From: an uncultured Clostridia bacterium
GTDB taxonomy: Bacteria; Bacillota; Clostridia; Christensenellales; Borkfalkiaceae
Assembly: GCA_947175325.1 (NCBI GenBank)
Contig: CAMWME010000002.1
Coordinates: 124,001 to 188,000 of the forward strand
Direction: 5' to 3'
Length of the DNA: 64,000 nucleotides
In this document: piece by piece, positions 50,291 to 58,614 of the stretch
How positions within the stretch are numbered: the first letter of the stretch is position 1
Layout: every line of letters starts with the position of its first letter
The notes under the pieces: model-generated
What the model saw: the letters and a program-made list of their open reading frames with translations, nothing else
Told to the model about the DNA's origin: nothing
Database searches by the model: none
Program-made: the position numbers and the translations under genes

Positions 50291-52036
50291 ATGCAAAAAG
50301 CTAAAAAAGGCATGTTAAAGCGGTTCGTTAAATATTACCGCCCTCATAGAAAGCTGTTCGTAATCGACATGATATGCGCGTTTATAATCTCGGTGTTTAA
50401 CCTCGTTTATCCGTATATCACGAAAGAGATTATAAACAACTACGTTCCCAACAAGCTATTATATTTGCTGCTTGCGGGCGCGGGGCTGCTTCTTGGGCTT
50501 TATATAATTAAAGCGGGCTTAAACTACTTTTTGCAGTATTGGGGGCACGTGGTCGGCGTAAGAATGCAAGCCGATATGCGTAAAGAACTGTTTAACCACC
50601 TTCAAAAATTGCCCTTTTCTTACTTCGACGATAACAAAACCGGCGTGATAATGAGCCGTATGACCAACGACTTGTTTGAAATATCCGAGCTTGCCCATCA
50701 CGGGCCTGAGGACGTCTTTTTGTCCCTCGTAACCCTCGTGGGCGCGTTTATTATGCTTTGTTTTATAAACGTGTACCTTGCGCTGATAGTCTTTGCCGTT
50801 ATACCTTTCGGGGTAATTATTACCGTTCTTTTAAGGCGTAGGCAGAAGCGTGCGTTTGCGCGCGTGCGCGTAGTACAAGGCGAAATTAACGCGGATATAG
50901 AAAGCGCGGTGTCGGGAATGCGCGTTTCACGCGCGTACAGCGCGCAAGAACACGAAAGCGAAAAGTTCGGCGAGGGCAATAAAAAATTCGTCAAAGCCAA
51001 GTGCGGGCAGTACAAGGTTATGGGTGAATTCCATTCGTCTATGAACTTTTTCATGGACTTTCTGTATTTTGCGGTGCTTCTGTCGGGCGGGTTGTTTTTC
51101 TATTACGATTTAATCGACGCGGGCGAGTTCACCGCCTTCGTGCTGTACGTAACCACGCTAATAACGCCGATACGCACCCTTGTCAGCATATTTGAGCAAA
51201 TTCAAGAGGGAATGACGGGGTTTAGGCGGTTCTGCGAGATAATGGACGTACCGCCCGAAGAGGAGAGCCCGAACGCAATTTGCCCCGAAAAGATAGTCGG
51301 CGAGATAGAATTCGATAACGTCACCTTCAGTTATAGGAACGACGGCGACGAAAATAACGTTATTTCTAACTTTTCAATGAAAATCCCAGCGGGCAAGACC
51401 ATTGCCTTGGTCGGACCTTCGGGCGGGGGCAAGACAACCGTTTGCCACCTTATTCCGAGGTTTTACGAAATAGACGGCGGTAAAATCACCGTCGACGGCT
51501 ACGATATCCGCGATTTACAGCGCGCGGCACTGCGTAAAAATATAGGCATAGTTCAGCAAGACGTCTTTTTGTTTAACGGCACTATCCGTGAAAATATCGC
51601 CTACGGCGACTTTTCAGCTACTGAGGAACAAATTATCGAGGCGGCCAAGAAGGCGAACATTCACGATTATATCAGTTCCCTTCCGCAAGGCTACGATACG
51701 AACGTGGGCGAGCGCGGCGTTAAGCTTTCGGGCGGGCAAAAGCAAAGGGTTTCCATTGCCCGCGCCTTCCTTAAAAATCCGCCCGTGCTAATTTTGGACG
51801 AGGCAACCTCGGCTTTGGACAACGCAACCGAGATGCAGATACAAGACGCGCTTGCAAAGCTTTCAGAGGGCAGAACGACCCTCGTGGTAGCGCATAGGCT
51901 TTCAACCGTAAAGAATGCGGACGAGATTATCGTTATGACTTCGGAAGGAATAAAGGAGCGCGGCACGCACGAGGAGCTGCTTGCGCTGGGCGGAACGTAT
52001 AAAGATTTGTACGAGTATCAGTTTAAGGGAGTTTAA
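50291..52036 (+). CDS. ABC exporter, fused membrane and ATPase domains
   Basis: A 581-residue half-transporter. Six membrane helices lie within about 20-310, with the coupling region PFSYFDDNKTGVIMSRMTND. The ATPase domain has Walker A GPSGGGKTT, signature LSGGQKQRVSIARA, Walker B ILDEATSAL and the H-loop VVAHRLST. Typical of homodimeric multidrug or lipid exporters of the MsbA/BmrA type. Substrate unknown. Confidence 0.93.
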   Translation: MQKAKKGMLKRFVKYYRPHRKLFVIDMICAFIISVFNLVYPYITKEIINNYVPNKLLYLLLAGAGLLLGLYIIKAGLNYFLQYWGHVVGVRMQADMRKELFNHLQKLPFSYFDDNKTGVIMSRMTNDLFEISELAHHGPEDVFLSLVTLVGAFIMLCFINVYLALIVFAVIPFGVIITVLLRRRQKRAFARVRVVQGEINADIESAVSGMRVSRAYSAQEHESEKFGEGNKKFVKAKCGQYKVMGEFHSSMNFFMDFLYFAVLLSGGLFFYYDLIDAGEFTAFVLYVTTLITPIRTLVSIFEQIQEGMTGFRRFCEIMDVPPEEESPNAICPEKIVGEIEFDNVTFSYRNDGDENNVISNFSMKIPAGKTIALVGPSGGGKTTVCHLIPRFYEIDGGKITVDGYDIRDLQRAALRKNIGIVQQDVFLFNGTIRENIAYGDFSATEEQIIEAAKKANIHDYISSLPQGYDTNVGERGVKLSGGQKQRVSIARAFLKNPPVLILDEATSALDNATEMQIQDALAKLSEGRTTLVVAHRLSTVKNADEIIVMTSEGIKERGTHEELLALGGTYKDLYEYQFKGV

Positions 52037-52037
52037 A

Positions 52038-52841
52038 ATGGTTTCTTTCGTTTCAACGCCTATCGGCAATTTAAAGGATATTTCTCTTCGCGCGTTGGAA
52101 GTACTTAGGGTAGCGGACGTTATCTTTTGCGAGGACACCAGACACTCTCTAAAACTTCTCAACGCGTACGAAATTAAAAAGCCGCTTTACTCTTGCCACA
52201 AATTCAACGAAAAGGAAGCGGCGGAAAAAATTATCGCCGCCGCAAAAGAGGGGAAGGAGGTTGCCGTTATATCGGACGCGGGGATGCCCGTTATATCCGA
52301 CCCGGGCAACGTCGTTTGCAAAGCGCTTAAAGAGGCGGGCGTAAGCTACACCGTTATCCCAGGCGCCAACGCCGCGCTGTCTGCACTTATTCTTTCGGCT
52401 TTTCCCGCGGACAAATTTGCCTTTATAGGCTTCCTTCCGGACAAGGCTGGTGAGCGGAAAAGACTGCTTGAAAAGTACAAAAATTTGGATTTAACCCTCA
52501 TCTTCCACGTGGCCCCGCAAGACGTAGACCCCCATATATGTGCTGTTTACGAGGTTTTTGGCGACAGAAACGCGTGCGCCGTGCGGGAAATTACCAAGAT
52601 GCACGAGGAGGCTGTATCCTTTAAGCTTTCCGAAGGGTTAAAGGGCGAAAAGCGGGGCGAATACGTGCTTATAGTGGAGGGTGCGTCGCCCAATAACCCC
52701 TTAAACGAATTGAGTGAAAAAGAGCATTTGTTGCAATATATGTCGGGGGGAATGGATAAAAAAGAGGCTATAAAGCAAGTCGCAAAGGACCGCGGCGTGC
52801 CGAAATCGGAAATATATAAAATCGCTTTGGATTTAGAATAA
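52038..52841 (+). CDS. rsmI: 16S rRNA 2'-O-ribose C1402 methyltransferase
   Basis: About 267 residues from the ATG in MVSFVSTPIGNLKDISLRAL (GGGAG seven bases before). The tetrapyrrole-methylase fold shows VISDAGMPVISDPGNVV and the ending typical of RsmI (KKEAIKQVAKDRGVPKSEIY). Modifies the decoding site of 16S rRNA. Starts one base after the ABC exporter stop. A copy of the recurring C-rich motif encodes DPHICAVY inside it. Confidence 0.94.
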   Translation: MVSFVSTPIGNLKDISLRALEVLRVADVIFCEDTRHSLKLLNAYEIKKPLYSCHKFNEKEAAEKIIAAAKEGKEVAVISDAGMPVISDPGNVVCKALKEAGVSYTVIPGANAALSALILSAFPADKFAFIGFLPDKAGERKRLLEKYKNLDLTLIFHVAPQDVDPHICAVYEVFGDRNACAVREITKMHEEAVSFKLSEGLKGEKRGEYVLIVEGASPNNPLNELSEKEHLLQYMSGGMDKKEAIKQVAKDRGVPKSEIYKIALDLE

Positions 52842-52842
52842 A

Positions 52843-52872
52843 AAGATGCGCGGGCAGTTGCCCGCGCATCTT
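52843..52872. terminator. Terminator between rsmI and mnmA
   Basis: AAGATGCGCGGG, loop CAGTTG, CCCGCGCATCTT; overlaps the mnmA stop and serves both converging genes. Confidence 0.85.
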
Positions 52873-53944
52873 ATTTATAAACTTCTTCTATAACGCCGCC
52901 GCCGAGGCAGTAGGTTTCGTCGTAAAACACTGCGTATTGCCCTTCGGTTACCGCGCGTTGCGGTTCGGCAAATTCGACCAGCGCCGTGCCGTTATCTATT
53001 TTAACTTTTACTTTTTGTTCGGGCTGGCGGTATCTGAATTTCGCCGTACACTCAAACTCTTTTTCGGGTGCAAAGCCTATCCAGTTCAAGCCGCTTACCT
53101 TGCAAGCTTTTGAATAAAGGGGTGCTTCGTCCCCGTGGGATACGTAAAGGATATTGTTTTTTAAGTCCTTCTCAACGACGAACCATCTTCCTTCTTCGCC
53201 GCTCTTGCCGCCGAGGTCAAGCCCCTTGCGCTGCCCCAAAGTGTAGTACATTAGCCCCACGTGCTCGCCCACGGCTTCGCCGTCAAGGGTTACGATTTTA
53301 CCCGATTGCGCGGGAAGATAGGTTTGAAGGAACTTTCGGAAGTTTCTTTCGCCTATAAAGCAAATTCCCGTGCTGTCCTTCTTCTTCGCCGTTGCAAGCC
53401 CAATTTCTTCGGCAATCTTTCTAACTTCGGGTTTTGGTATGTCCGCAAGCGGAAACAGCACGTTTTCAAGCTGTTTTTCGCGTACTTGGTTTAAAAAGTA
53501 GGTCTGGTCCTTGCCGCAGTCTGCCGCTTTTTTAAGGCGGTGTTTGCCGCCGGAGTGGTCAATTCCGCAATAGTGCCCCGTCGCAATAAAGTCCGCACCC
53601 ATTGAAAGTGCGTATTCACGGAAGGGACCGAACTTAATTTCCCTATTGCAAAGCACGTCGGGGTTGGGCGTTCTGCCCGCGCGGTATTCTTCAAGGAAGT
53701 GAGAAAAAACCCGTTCTTGATACTGTGCGGCAAAGTTTACGGAATAATAGGGGATATCAAGCGCGGCGCACACTCTGCGAACGTCTGCAAAATCGCTTTC
53801 GGCAGAGCAAACGCCGTCCTCGGAAACTTCTTCCCAGTTTTTCATGAAAAGCCCTATTACGTTAAAGCCTTGCTTTTTGAGAAGGTATGCGGCAACCGAA
53901 GAATCGACTCCGCCGCTCATTCCCACAACGACCGTTTTAGACAT
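52871..53944 (-). CDS. mnmA: tRNA-specific 2-thiouridylase
   Basis: About 357 residues starting [19 protein letters not shown], whose SGGVDS PP-loop activates the tRNA wobble uridine. The catalytic Cys pair lies in the [10 protein letters not shown] and [12 protein letters not shown] segments, followed by a beta-barrel. It makes 2-thiouridine at position 34 of Lys, Glu and Gln tRNAs. The start has AAAGGTG; an earlier in-frame ATG is unlikely. Confidence 0.95.
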   Translation of the reverse strand: MSKTVVVGMSGGVDSSVAAYLLKKQGFNVIGLFMKNWEEVSEDGVCSAESDFADVRRVCAALDIPYYSVNFAAQYQERVFSHFLEEYRAGRTPNPDVLCNREIKFGPFREYALSMGADFIATGHYCGIDHSGGKHRLKKAADCGKDQTYFLNQVREKQLENVLFPLADIPKPEVRKIAEEIGLATAKKKDSTGICFIGERNFRKFLQTYLPAQSGKIVTLDGEAVGEHVGLMYYTLGQRKGLDLGGKSGEEGRWFVVEKDLKNNILYVSHGDEAPLYSKACKVSGLNWIGFAPEKEFECTAKFRYRQPEQKVKVKIDNGTALVEFAEPQRAVTEGQYAVFYDETYCLGGGVIEEVYK

Positions 53945-53994
53945 TTTTAACACCTTTAAAAATAATAAATTAATTATAACACGCTTAACTTCGT

Positions 53995-54023
53995 TTTGCA
54001 ATTAAAAAAATTTATGGTATAAT
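53995..54023 (+). promoter_or_regulatory. Promoter with start codon at +1 (DUF4250 gene)
   Basis: TTTGCA, 17-base spacer, TATAAT. The A of the ATG lies seven bases after the -10, the usual transcription start. Confidence 0.6.
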
Positions 54024-54029
54024 CTTTTT

Positions 54030-54212
54030 ATGATTTTGCCCGCAGACGACTTTATTTTGCTATCTTTAATAAACACGAAGCTACGCGACGAGTATTCTTC
54101 GCTTGAAGATTTGTGTGAGGAAGAAGGGGTTTCTCAAGAAGAAATCTGCACCCGTTTAAAGGGGCTCGGATACGCGTACACCCCCGAATATGCCGCGTTT
54201 AAGCGCATTTAA
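54030..54212 (+). CDS. DUF4250-like small protein
   Basis: A 60-residue soluble protein with FILLSLINTKLRDEYSSLED followed by LCEEEGVSQEEICTRLKGLGY, matching the short DUF4250 family of Firmicutes as I know it. Function unknown; the second half looks like a small winged or helix-turn-helix unit. There is no ribosome binding site and the ATG sits at the predicted transcription start, so the mRNA is probably leaderless. Two tRNA-like sequences follow. Confidence 0.7.
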   Translation: MILPADDFILLSLINTKLRDEYSSLEDLCEEEGVSQEEICTRLKGLGYAYTPEYAAFKRI

Positions 54213-54234
54213 CGGACAAAAACCAATTAAACAT

Positions 54235-54320
54235 GCACTCGTAGTCTAACTGGATAAAACTTCGGCCTCCGTCGTACCGAAGCACGAATGTGCTTACGCC
54301 ATGTGCCGCTGGGGCATAAA
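54235..54320 (+). pseudogene. Degenerate tRNA-Arg (CCG)-like sequence
   Basis: The segment lines up with the intact tRNA-Arg just downstream: GCACTCGTAGTCTAACTGGATA against ACACCCGTAGCTCAGATGGATA (compare first 20 bases), GCCTCCGTCG against GCCTCCGACG, and CATGTGCCGCTGG against TATGTGCCGCTGG. Between the last two blocks lies an extra stretch of about 25 bases containing a small GCAC/GTGC hairpin, and the 3' acceptor strand and CCA end are lost. It looks like a decayed tandem duplicate; a tRNA-like RNA with a changed structure is the alternative. Confidence 0.6.
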
Positions 54321-54331
54321 CAATTTAATAT

Positions 54332-54408
54332 ACACCCGTAGCTCAGATGGATAGAGCAATAGCCTCCGACGCTATGTGCCGCTGGTTCGACTCCAGTCGG
54401 GTGTACCA
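54332..54408 (+). tRNA. tRNA-Arg (CCG)
   Basis: Complete 77-base cloverleaf: acceptor ACACCCG/CGGGTGT, anticodon loop CTCCGAC (anticodon CCG), T-loop TTCGACT and encoded CCA. Confidence 0.95.
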
Positions 54409-54416
54409 ACTTTTTT

Positions 54417-54449
54417 AAGCGCAGACGGATTTTCGTCCGCGCTTTTTAC
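54417..54449 (+). terminator. Terminator after tRNA-Arg
   Basis: AAGCGCAGACG, loop GATTTT, CGTCCGCGCTT (one mismatch) followed by TTTACTTTT. Confidence 0.8.
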
Positions 54450-54459
54450 TTTTATTGCA

Positions 54460-54488
54460 TTTACTTATTTTAAAAATAATGTTATAAT
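54460..54488 (+). promoter_or_regulatory. Promoter with start codon at +1 (release-factor-like gene)
   Basis: TTTACT, 17-base spacer, TATAAT; the start codon begins seven bases after the -10. Confidence 0.6.
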
Positions 54489-54494
54489 GATTTT

Positions 54495-55502
54495 ATGTAC
54501 GGTATTTACGGCGATATAATCGACGCGGCCGAAAGGGCGCTTTACAGCTTTGACAAAACGAGAGAGCTTTTGGAATATCCCGAAGTACAGGCGGACAAGG
54601 CTTATTATCTGTCCGTCTTATCAAAGTACAATAATCTTAAATTTTTAAAGGACAAACTATCCGCGCTTACAACCGCACTTGAAGAGGAAAAGGCAGTTTC
54701 TGCGCTGCTTGCGGAAGCAGCTTCAGACGAGGAACGCACGGCAATCTACGAAGAAATTTCTTCTTTGAAGAAAACTGCCGCCCTACTTTCCGCCGACCTT
54801 GCCGATGCGCTCGGCTGCAAACACGCCGAAGAACGCGCGTATTGTAGGTTTAAGCTTAAAGAAGGTTCTTCTAAGTTTGGCGTTGCGCTGTTCTCTTTGA
54901 TAAAATCCGATTTAAATTCGCACGGCGCTAAGATAGAGGAAGAAAAAACCGTATGCGCGAAGGGCGGATTCGTGCAAGAAATTTCCTTCGTTACGGAGGG
55001 CGCGGACGTAATCACGCGGCTTTACCCCCTTACCGGCGCGCATAAAGTTTATATTGTACAAGCTAAAAGCGAAGAGTTGTGCTTTGCCGTAACTCCCGCG
55101 GCAAGGGTTGACAAGCTGAACGAAAGCGATTTAAAAATAGACGTTTTCCACTCTCACGGCGCGGGCGGGCAGAATATAAACAAAGTTGAGACCGCCGTAC
55201 GGGTAACGCACTTGCCTACGGGGCTGGTCGTCGTTTGTCAAGACGAGCGGTCGCAGCTTAAAAACAAGAAACGCGCTCTGGAAACCCTTGAAAAGAAGTT
55301 AAAAGAAAAAAGCGTTCAAGCGGAGAAAAAGCGCATCGAAGCGGACGTTAACGCACAATATTCCAAAAAAAACACACCTATTTCCTTTAATGCGGCAAAC
55401 GGTACGATGACGGATACGCGGCTTAAAGCGTTTTCCGAAATTCCGTTTCCGCTTGACGAGGGGCGGTTTGCCTCGTATATAGACGGACTTATATCGTTAT
55501 GA
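54495..55502 (+). CDS. Release-factor-like protein (RF1 family) lacking the codon-recognition segment
   Basis: A 335-residue class I release-factor homologue. The catalytic loop is intact ([23 protein letters not shown] near residue 224) and is followed by [19 protein letters not shown], an RF1 hallmark. The N-terminal domain is a helical coiled region resembling RF1 domain 1. Where RF1 has GVHRVQRVP..T.SQGRIHTS including the stop-codon-reading P-x-T, this protein has [19 protein letters not shown], with no PxT or SPF tripeptide and several residues fewer. It could be a divergent RF1, but also a ribosome-rescue factor acting without a stop codon. Its stop overlaps the next gene. Confidence 0.75.
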   Translation: MYGIYGDIIDAAERALYSFDKTRELLEYPEVQADKAYYLSVLSKYNNLKFLKDKLSALTTALEEEKAVSALLAEAASDEERTAIYEEISSLKKTAALLSADLADALGCKHAEERAYCRFKLKEGSSKFGVALFSLIKSDLNSHGAKIEEEKTVCAKGGFVQEISFVTEGADVITRLYPLTGAHKVYIVQAKSEELCFAVTPAARVDKLNESDLKIDVFHSHGAGGQNINKVETAVRVTHLPTGLVVVCQDERSQLKNKKRALETLEKKLKEKSVQAEKKRIEADVNAQYSKKNTPISFNAANGTMTDTRLKAFSEIPFPLDEGRFASYIDGLISL

Positions 55503-57883
55503 TACAAAAAATTACGGCAGAAACGAATATAATAGCCTTATCTTCAAGCCGAAGGGTCTACAAGACGGAGGGATTTATCACGCTGACGCGCAGAATAATT
55601 GCGATTGACGCATTTATTTCCCGTGTGGCTGAAGGTATATTCCGTGCAAAAGTTGCGCTTCCCGACGGTTCTTTCACCGTGCAGACCGAGGACGGGCTTT
55701 ATACGCTTTTCTTCCGCCGTAAGGGCGAAGATAAAAGGCTGTCCGACGGGGATATAGTATTTTACAAATTTTTAAGCGCAAATCCTACCGAGGGCGGGAC
55801 GGATAGGCGGCTAAACGAATATCTTTCAAGGAACGGCAAGATTACGCTTATTCTTCGCGATACGAACGATAAGGTTGCGGAAGAGGACCTTACAAGGCTT
55901 TATCTCGTGTCGGGTTCGGACGGTATCGTCAACTTTCCCTATTTAAACGAAACGCAACGTAAAATCGTAGAAACCGAGGACGCGAACATGTTGGTGCAAG
56001 GCATCGCGGGCAGCGGCAAGACCAACGTTTGCGTTGAAAAAATAGTTTACTGCGCTTGCCGCAATTACCGCGGGGCGGTGCTGTACACCACCTTTTCGCG
56101 CGGGCTTCTTACCGAAACGCGAAACCGCGTGGAGCTGTTTTTAAAAAATATCGACGGCTTTATTTCCGCATACGAGGGCGGGAGGGTAGCCTTCCTTGAC
56201 GCCGACCACAAAAAGGCGGTGGAGAACAAACTTGGTATTCTCTTTTCCGTAGACGAGGACGGGGAAATTATTTCCGCATTAAAGCGCATTGCGGCGTTTT
56301 TGAGGGAAAAGGTAGACTACCGTTTAATAGAGGATATTTACGCCGAAACCTTCGCGGCAAAGCCCGTTGCGGGTGAAAGCGTGTTTTTGAACGAGTACCT
56401 CGGTGCGGGCAAAAATTACCGCCTTTCGGGTGCGCTGGAAAAGATAAAACACATTGCGCCGGAGATAATTTACAAAGAGATTTACGGAATGATTTTCGGT
56501 AAGTACGAACTCGATTGCCCCCGTAATATGCTTGAAATAACGCAATATTTCGAGGCCAGACAAGACAGTTTTACGCGGCGCGAATGCGAAGTTATATATT
56601 CGGTTGCGACGGACTACGCCGAGTTTTTGCAAAAACGCGGCTATACCGACAACAACCTTATGAGCCGCGAGCTTTTGGAAAAAACGTCTGCGCCGAAGTA
56701 TTCGGTGGGCGTAATCGACGAAGCGCAAGACTTTACGCAAGTAAACTTGTGTCTTATGAAAAAACTGTGCCGCAAGCTCTTTTGTGTGGGCGACGCGTTG
56801 CAGATGATAAATCCGTCGTACTTCAACTTCGGATATTTAAAGAGGATAATGTACGGCGACGTTACGGGCGTGAACGAGCTTAAACACAACTACCGCAGCA
56901 CCGAAAGGATTGAAAAAATTGCCGAAAAGCTCGGTGAAATGAATATGCGGAAGTTCGGCACCCACAGCTTCGTTTTGAAGGGTCAAAGCGTACCTTCGCC
57001 CCTTCCGTCGGCGGCGGTGCTCGTAAGGGATAAAAACTTCGTTTACTCCCTCGGTGAAAAGAGGTTTGAAAACGTAACCGTCGTGGTGGCCTCGCAACAG
57101 AAGAAAGAGAGGCTGAAAAAGATTTTAGGCAAGACGGAAATTCTTACGGTAGCAGAAGCGAAGGGGTTGGAGCGCAACGCCGTAATTCTCGTGGACGTTT
57201 TAAGCGACAACGCCGATAAGTGGCGGTATCTTCATAATATGACGCTTAACAGAAAGACCGCCGACGAAAATTCCGTTTTCAGATACTACTTCAATCTGTT
57301 TTACGTGGGTATATCGCGTGCAAGGCAGTATCTTTTCGTGGCCGAGTCCGACTATCCCGAAACCTTCAACGAGTTGTTTAACGAATGTTTCGAGCGAAAA
57401 AACAAGGACGGTGCGCTCAACTTTTTAAGGGAAATTGCGGGAAGGTTAGTGCTGGACGACGACGAATTTATCGAGCGAATCGAAAAGTTCTGTTCGCTTG
57501 AGCAGTACGAAAACGCGCGGAACGCTGCGGATAGGCTGTCTTCCGACGAACTGCGTAAGAAACAGCTCGTATATATATCAATACACGAAAAATACTTGCG
57601 CTACGGCAAGATAAGGGACGCCGGCGTAGAATACTGGCGGCAAGGCATGGACGAGGAAGCGCGTGAAATGTTCACCCGTTCGGGCGACGAGAAGCTGTTT
57701 CCACTTATGGACGCATGCGCGAAGGGCGGCGGAGCGCTTGACCCCGAAATCGTGCGGTTTTACCCGATAGTGCAAGATAACGACGTGGCGAAGAAAATAA
57801 TACTCGAAACACTCGATAAAGACAGATTAGAAATTGCGGCGGGCTTGAAAGCCGTAAATGCAAATTTGAAGAGGAAAAGATAA
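55499..57883 (+). CDS. UvrD-like SF1 helicase with C-terminal helical region
   Basis: A 794-residue protein. The first ~150 residues form a distinct unrecognised domain. Then come SF1A helicase motifs: Q/I ([23 protein letters not shown] near 165-180), II ([12 protein letters not shown]), III-like ([11 protein letters not shown]), IV (HNYRSTERI), V/VI ([16 protein letters not shown]). After about 635 follows a helical, TPR-like tail ([17 protein letters not shown]). It is translated in overlap with the release-factor-like gene and the next gene. Such helicases unwind DNA or RNA; a role in translation rescue or defence is unproven. Confidence 0.85.
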   Translation: MIQKITAETNIIALSSSRRVYKTEGFITLTRRIIAIDAFISRVAEGIFRAKVALPDGSFTVQTEDGLYTLFFRRKGEDKRLSDGDIVFYKFLSANPTEGGTDRRLNEYLSRNGKITLILRDTNDKVAEEDLTRLYLVSGSDGIVNFPYLNETQRKIVETEDANMLVQGIAGSGKTNVCVEKIVYCACRNYRGAVLYTTFSRGLLTETRNRVELFLKNIDGFISAYEGGRVAFLDADHKKAVENKLGILFSVDEDGEIISALKRIAAFLREKVDYRLIEDIYAETFAAKPVAGESVFLNEYLGAGKNYRLSGALEKIKHIAPEIIYKEIYGMIFGKYELDCPRNMLEITQYFEARQDSFTRRECEVIYSVATDYAEFLQKRGYTDNNLMSRELLEKTSAPKYSVGVIDEAQDFTQVNLCLMKKLCRKLFCVGDALQMINPSYFNFGYLKRIMYGDVTGVNELKHNYRSTERIEKIAEKLGEMNMRKFGTHSFVLKGQSVPSPLPSAAVLVRDKNFVYSLGEKRFENVTVVVASQQKKERLKKILGKTEILTVAEAKGLERNAVILVDVLSDNADKWRYLHNMTLNRKTADENSVFRYYFNLFYVGISRARQYLFVAESDYPETFNELFNECFERKNKDGALNFLREIAGRLVLDDDEFIERIEKFCSLEQYENARNAADRLSSDELRKKQLVYISIHEKYLRYGKIRDAGVEYWRQGMDEEAREMFTRSGDEKLFPLMDACAKGGGALDPEIVRFYPIVQDNDVAKKIILETLDKDRLEIAAGLKAVNANLKRKR

Positions 57884-58599
57884 TGGACGAAAAATCAATA
57901 AAAGAGCTTATTGACAGTTTTATAGCCTACCGCAACTTAATTGCGCCCTTGCAAGAAAGTTTAAATTCCGTAAGCAAAACTTATGAAGAAATAAAAAACG
58001 ACCTTGAAGGGCTTACCAAAAGTTTTTCGGGGAACGCCGCAACCCAACTTGAAAAGGTTCACGCCACGCTTAGCGTGCAAGCGAAAAGCGGGCAAGAGCT
58101 TGGTAGAAGAATAGAAGAATACGCCGCCTCGGGCGAGAAGTACGCGCAAGCGGTAAAGGATATGTCTTCGCGGTTTTCGGACGTTGTGGATAGGATAGAT
58201 TCCCTAAGCGAAATCGAGAAGAACGCGCAAAAACAGCTTGCGCGCATAGATACGCTTATTGCCGAAAAAAGTTCTTCGTACAATTTAAAAGGTTTGCAGA
58301 AGTCGCTTGACGATTATAATACGAACGTCGAGAAAATCAGCGACTTTATCAATAAGGATATAGCTGCCGTGTTAAAACAGAACGCGGATAAAATAGAAGC
58401 TATACGCAAGGAAAACGAAGAACTGTCGGCGGCGGTTGCCGAGCAAGGCAAGGATATTGCAACTTTAATTGCAGAGTTTACAAACACCTCTGCCCTCTTG
58501 AAAAAGCTGGTTGAGGGTAGCACCGTAAACGAAGAATACCTCTACGATGCGTTCGATAAATGGGCTGAGGACAGAAAGGTTAAAATCAAGAAAAAGTAG
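57883..58599 (+). CDS. Coiled-coil protein of unknown function
   Basis: A 238-residue protein, almost wholly alpha-helical with heptad-like spacing (for example YEEIKNDLEGLTKSF and VLKQNADKIEAIRKENEEL). It ends in a small basic segment DKWAEDRKVKIKKK. No membrane helix or catalytic motif. Its ATG shares a base with the helicase stop codon, so the two are strictly coupled, which suggests a physical or functional partnership with the helicase. Confidence 0.75.
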   Translation: MDEKSIKELIDSFIAYRNLIAPLQESLNSVSKTYEEIKNDLEGLTKSFSGNAATQLEKVHATLSVQAKSGQELGRRIEEYAASGEKYAQAVKDMSSRFSDVVDRIDSLSEIEKNAQKQLARIDTLIAEKSSSYNLKGLQKSLDDYNTNVEKISDFINKDIAAVLKQNADKIEAIRKENEELSAAVAEQGKDIATLIAEFTNTSALLKKLVEGSTVNEEYLYDAFDKWAEDRKVKIKKK

Positions 58600-58614
58600 C
58601 ATTGCTTAGGGAAT

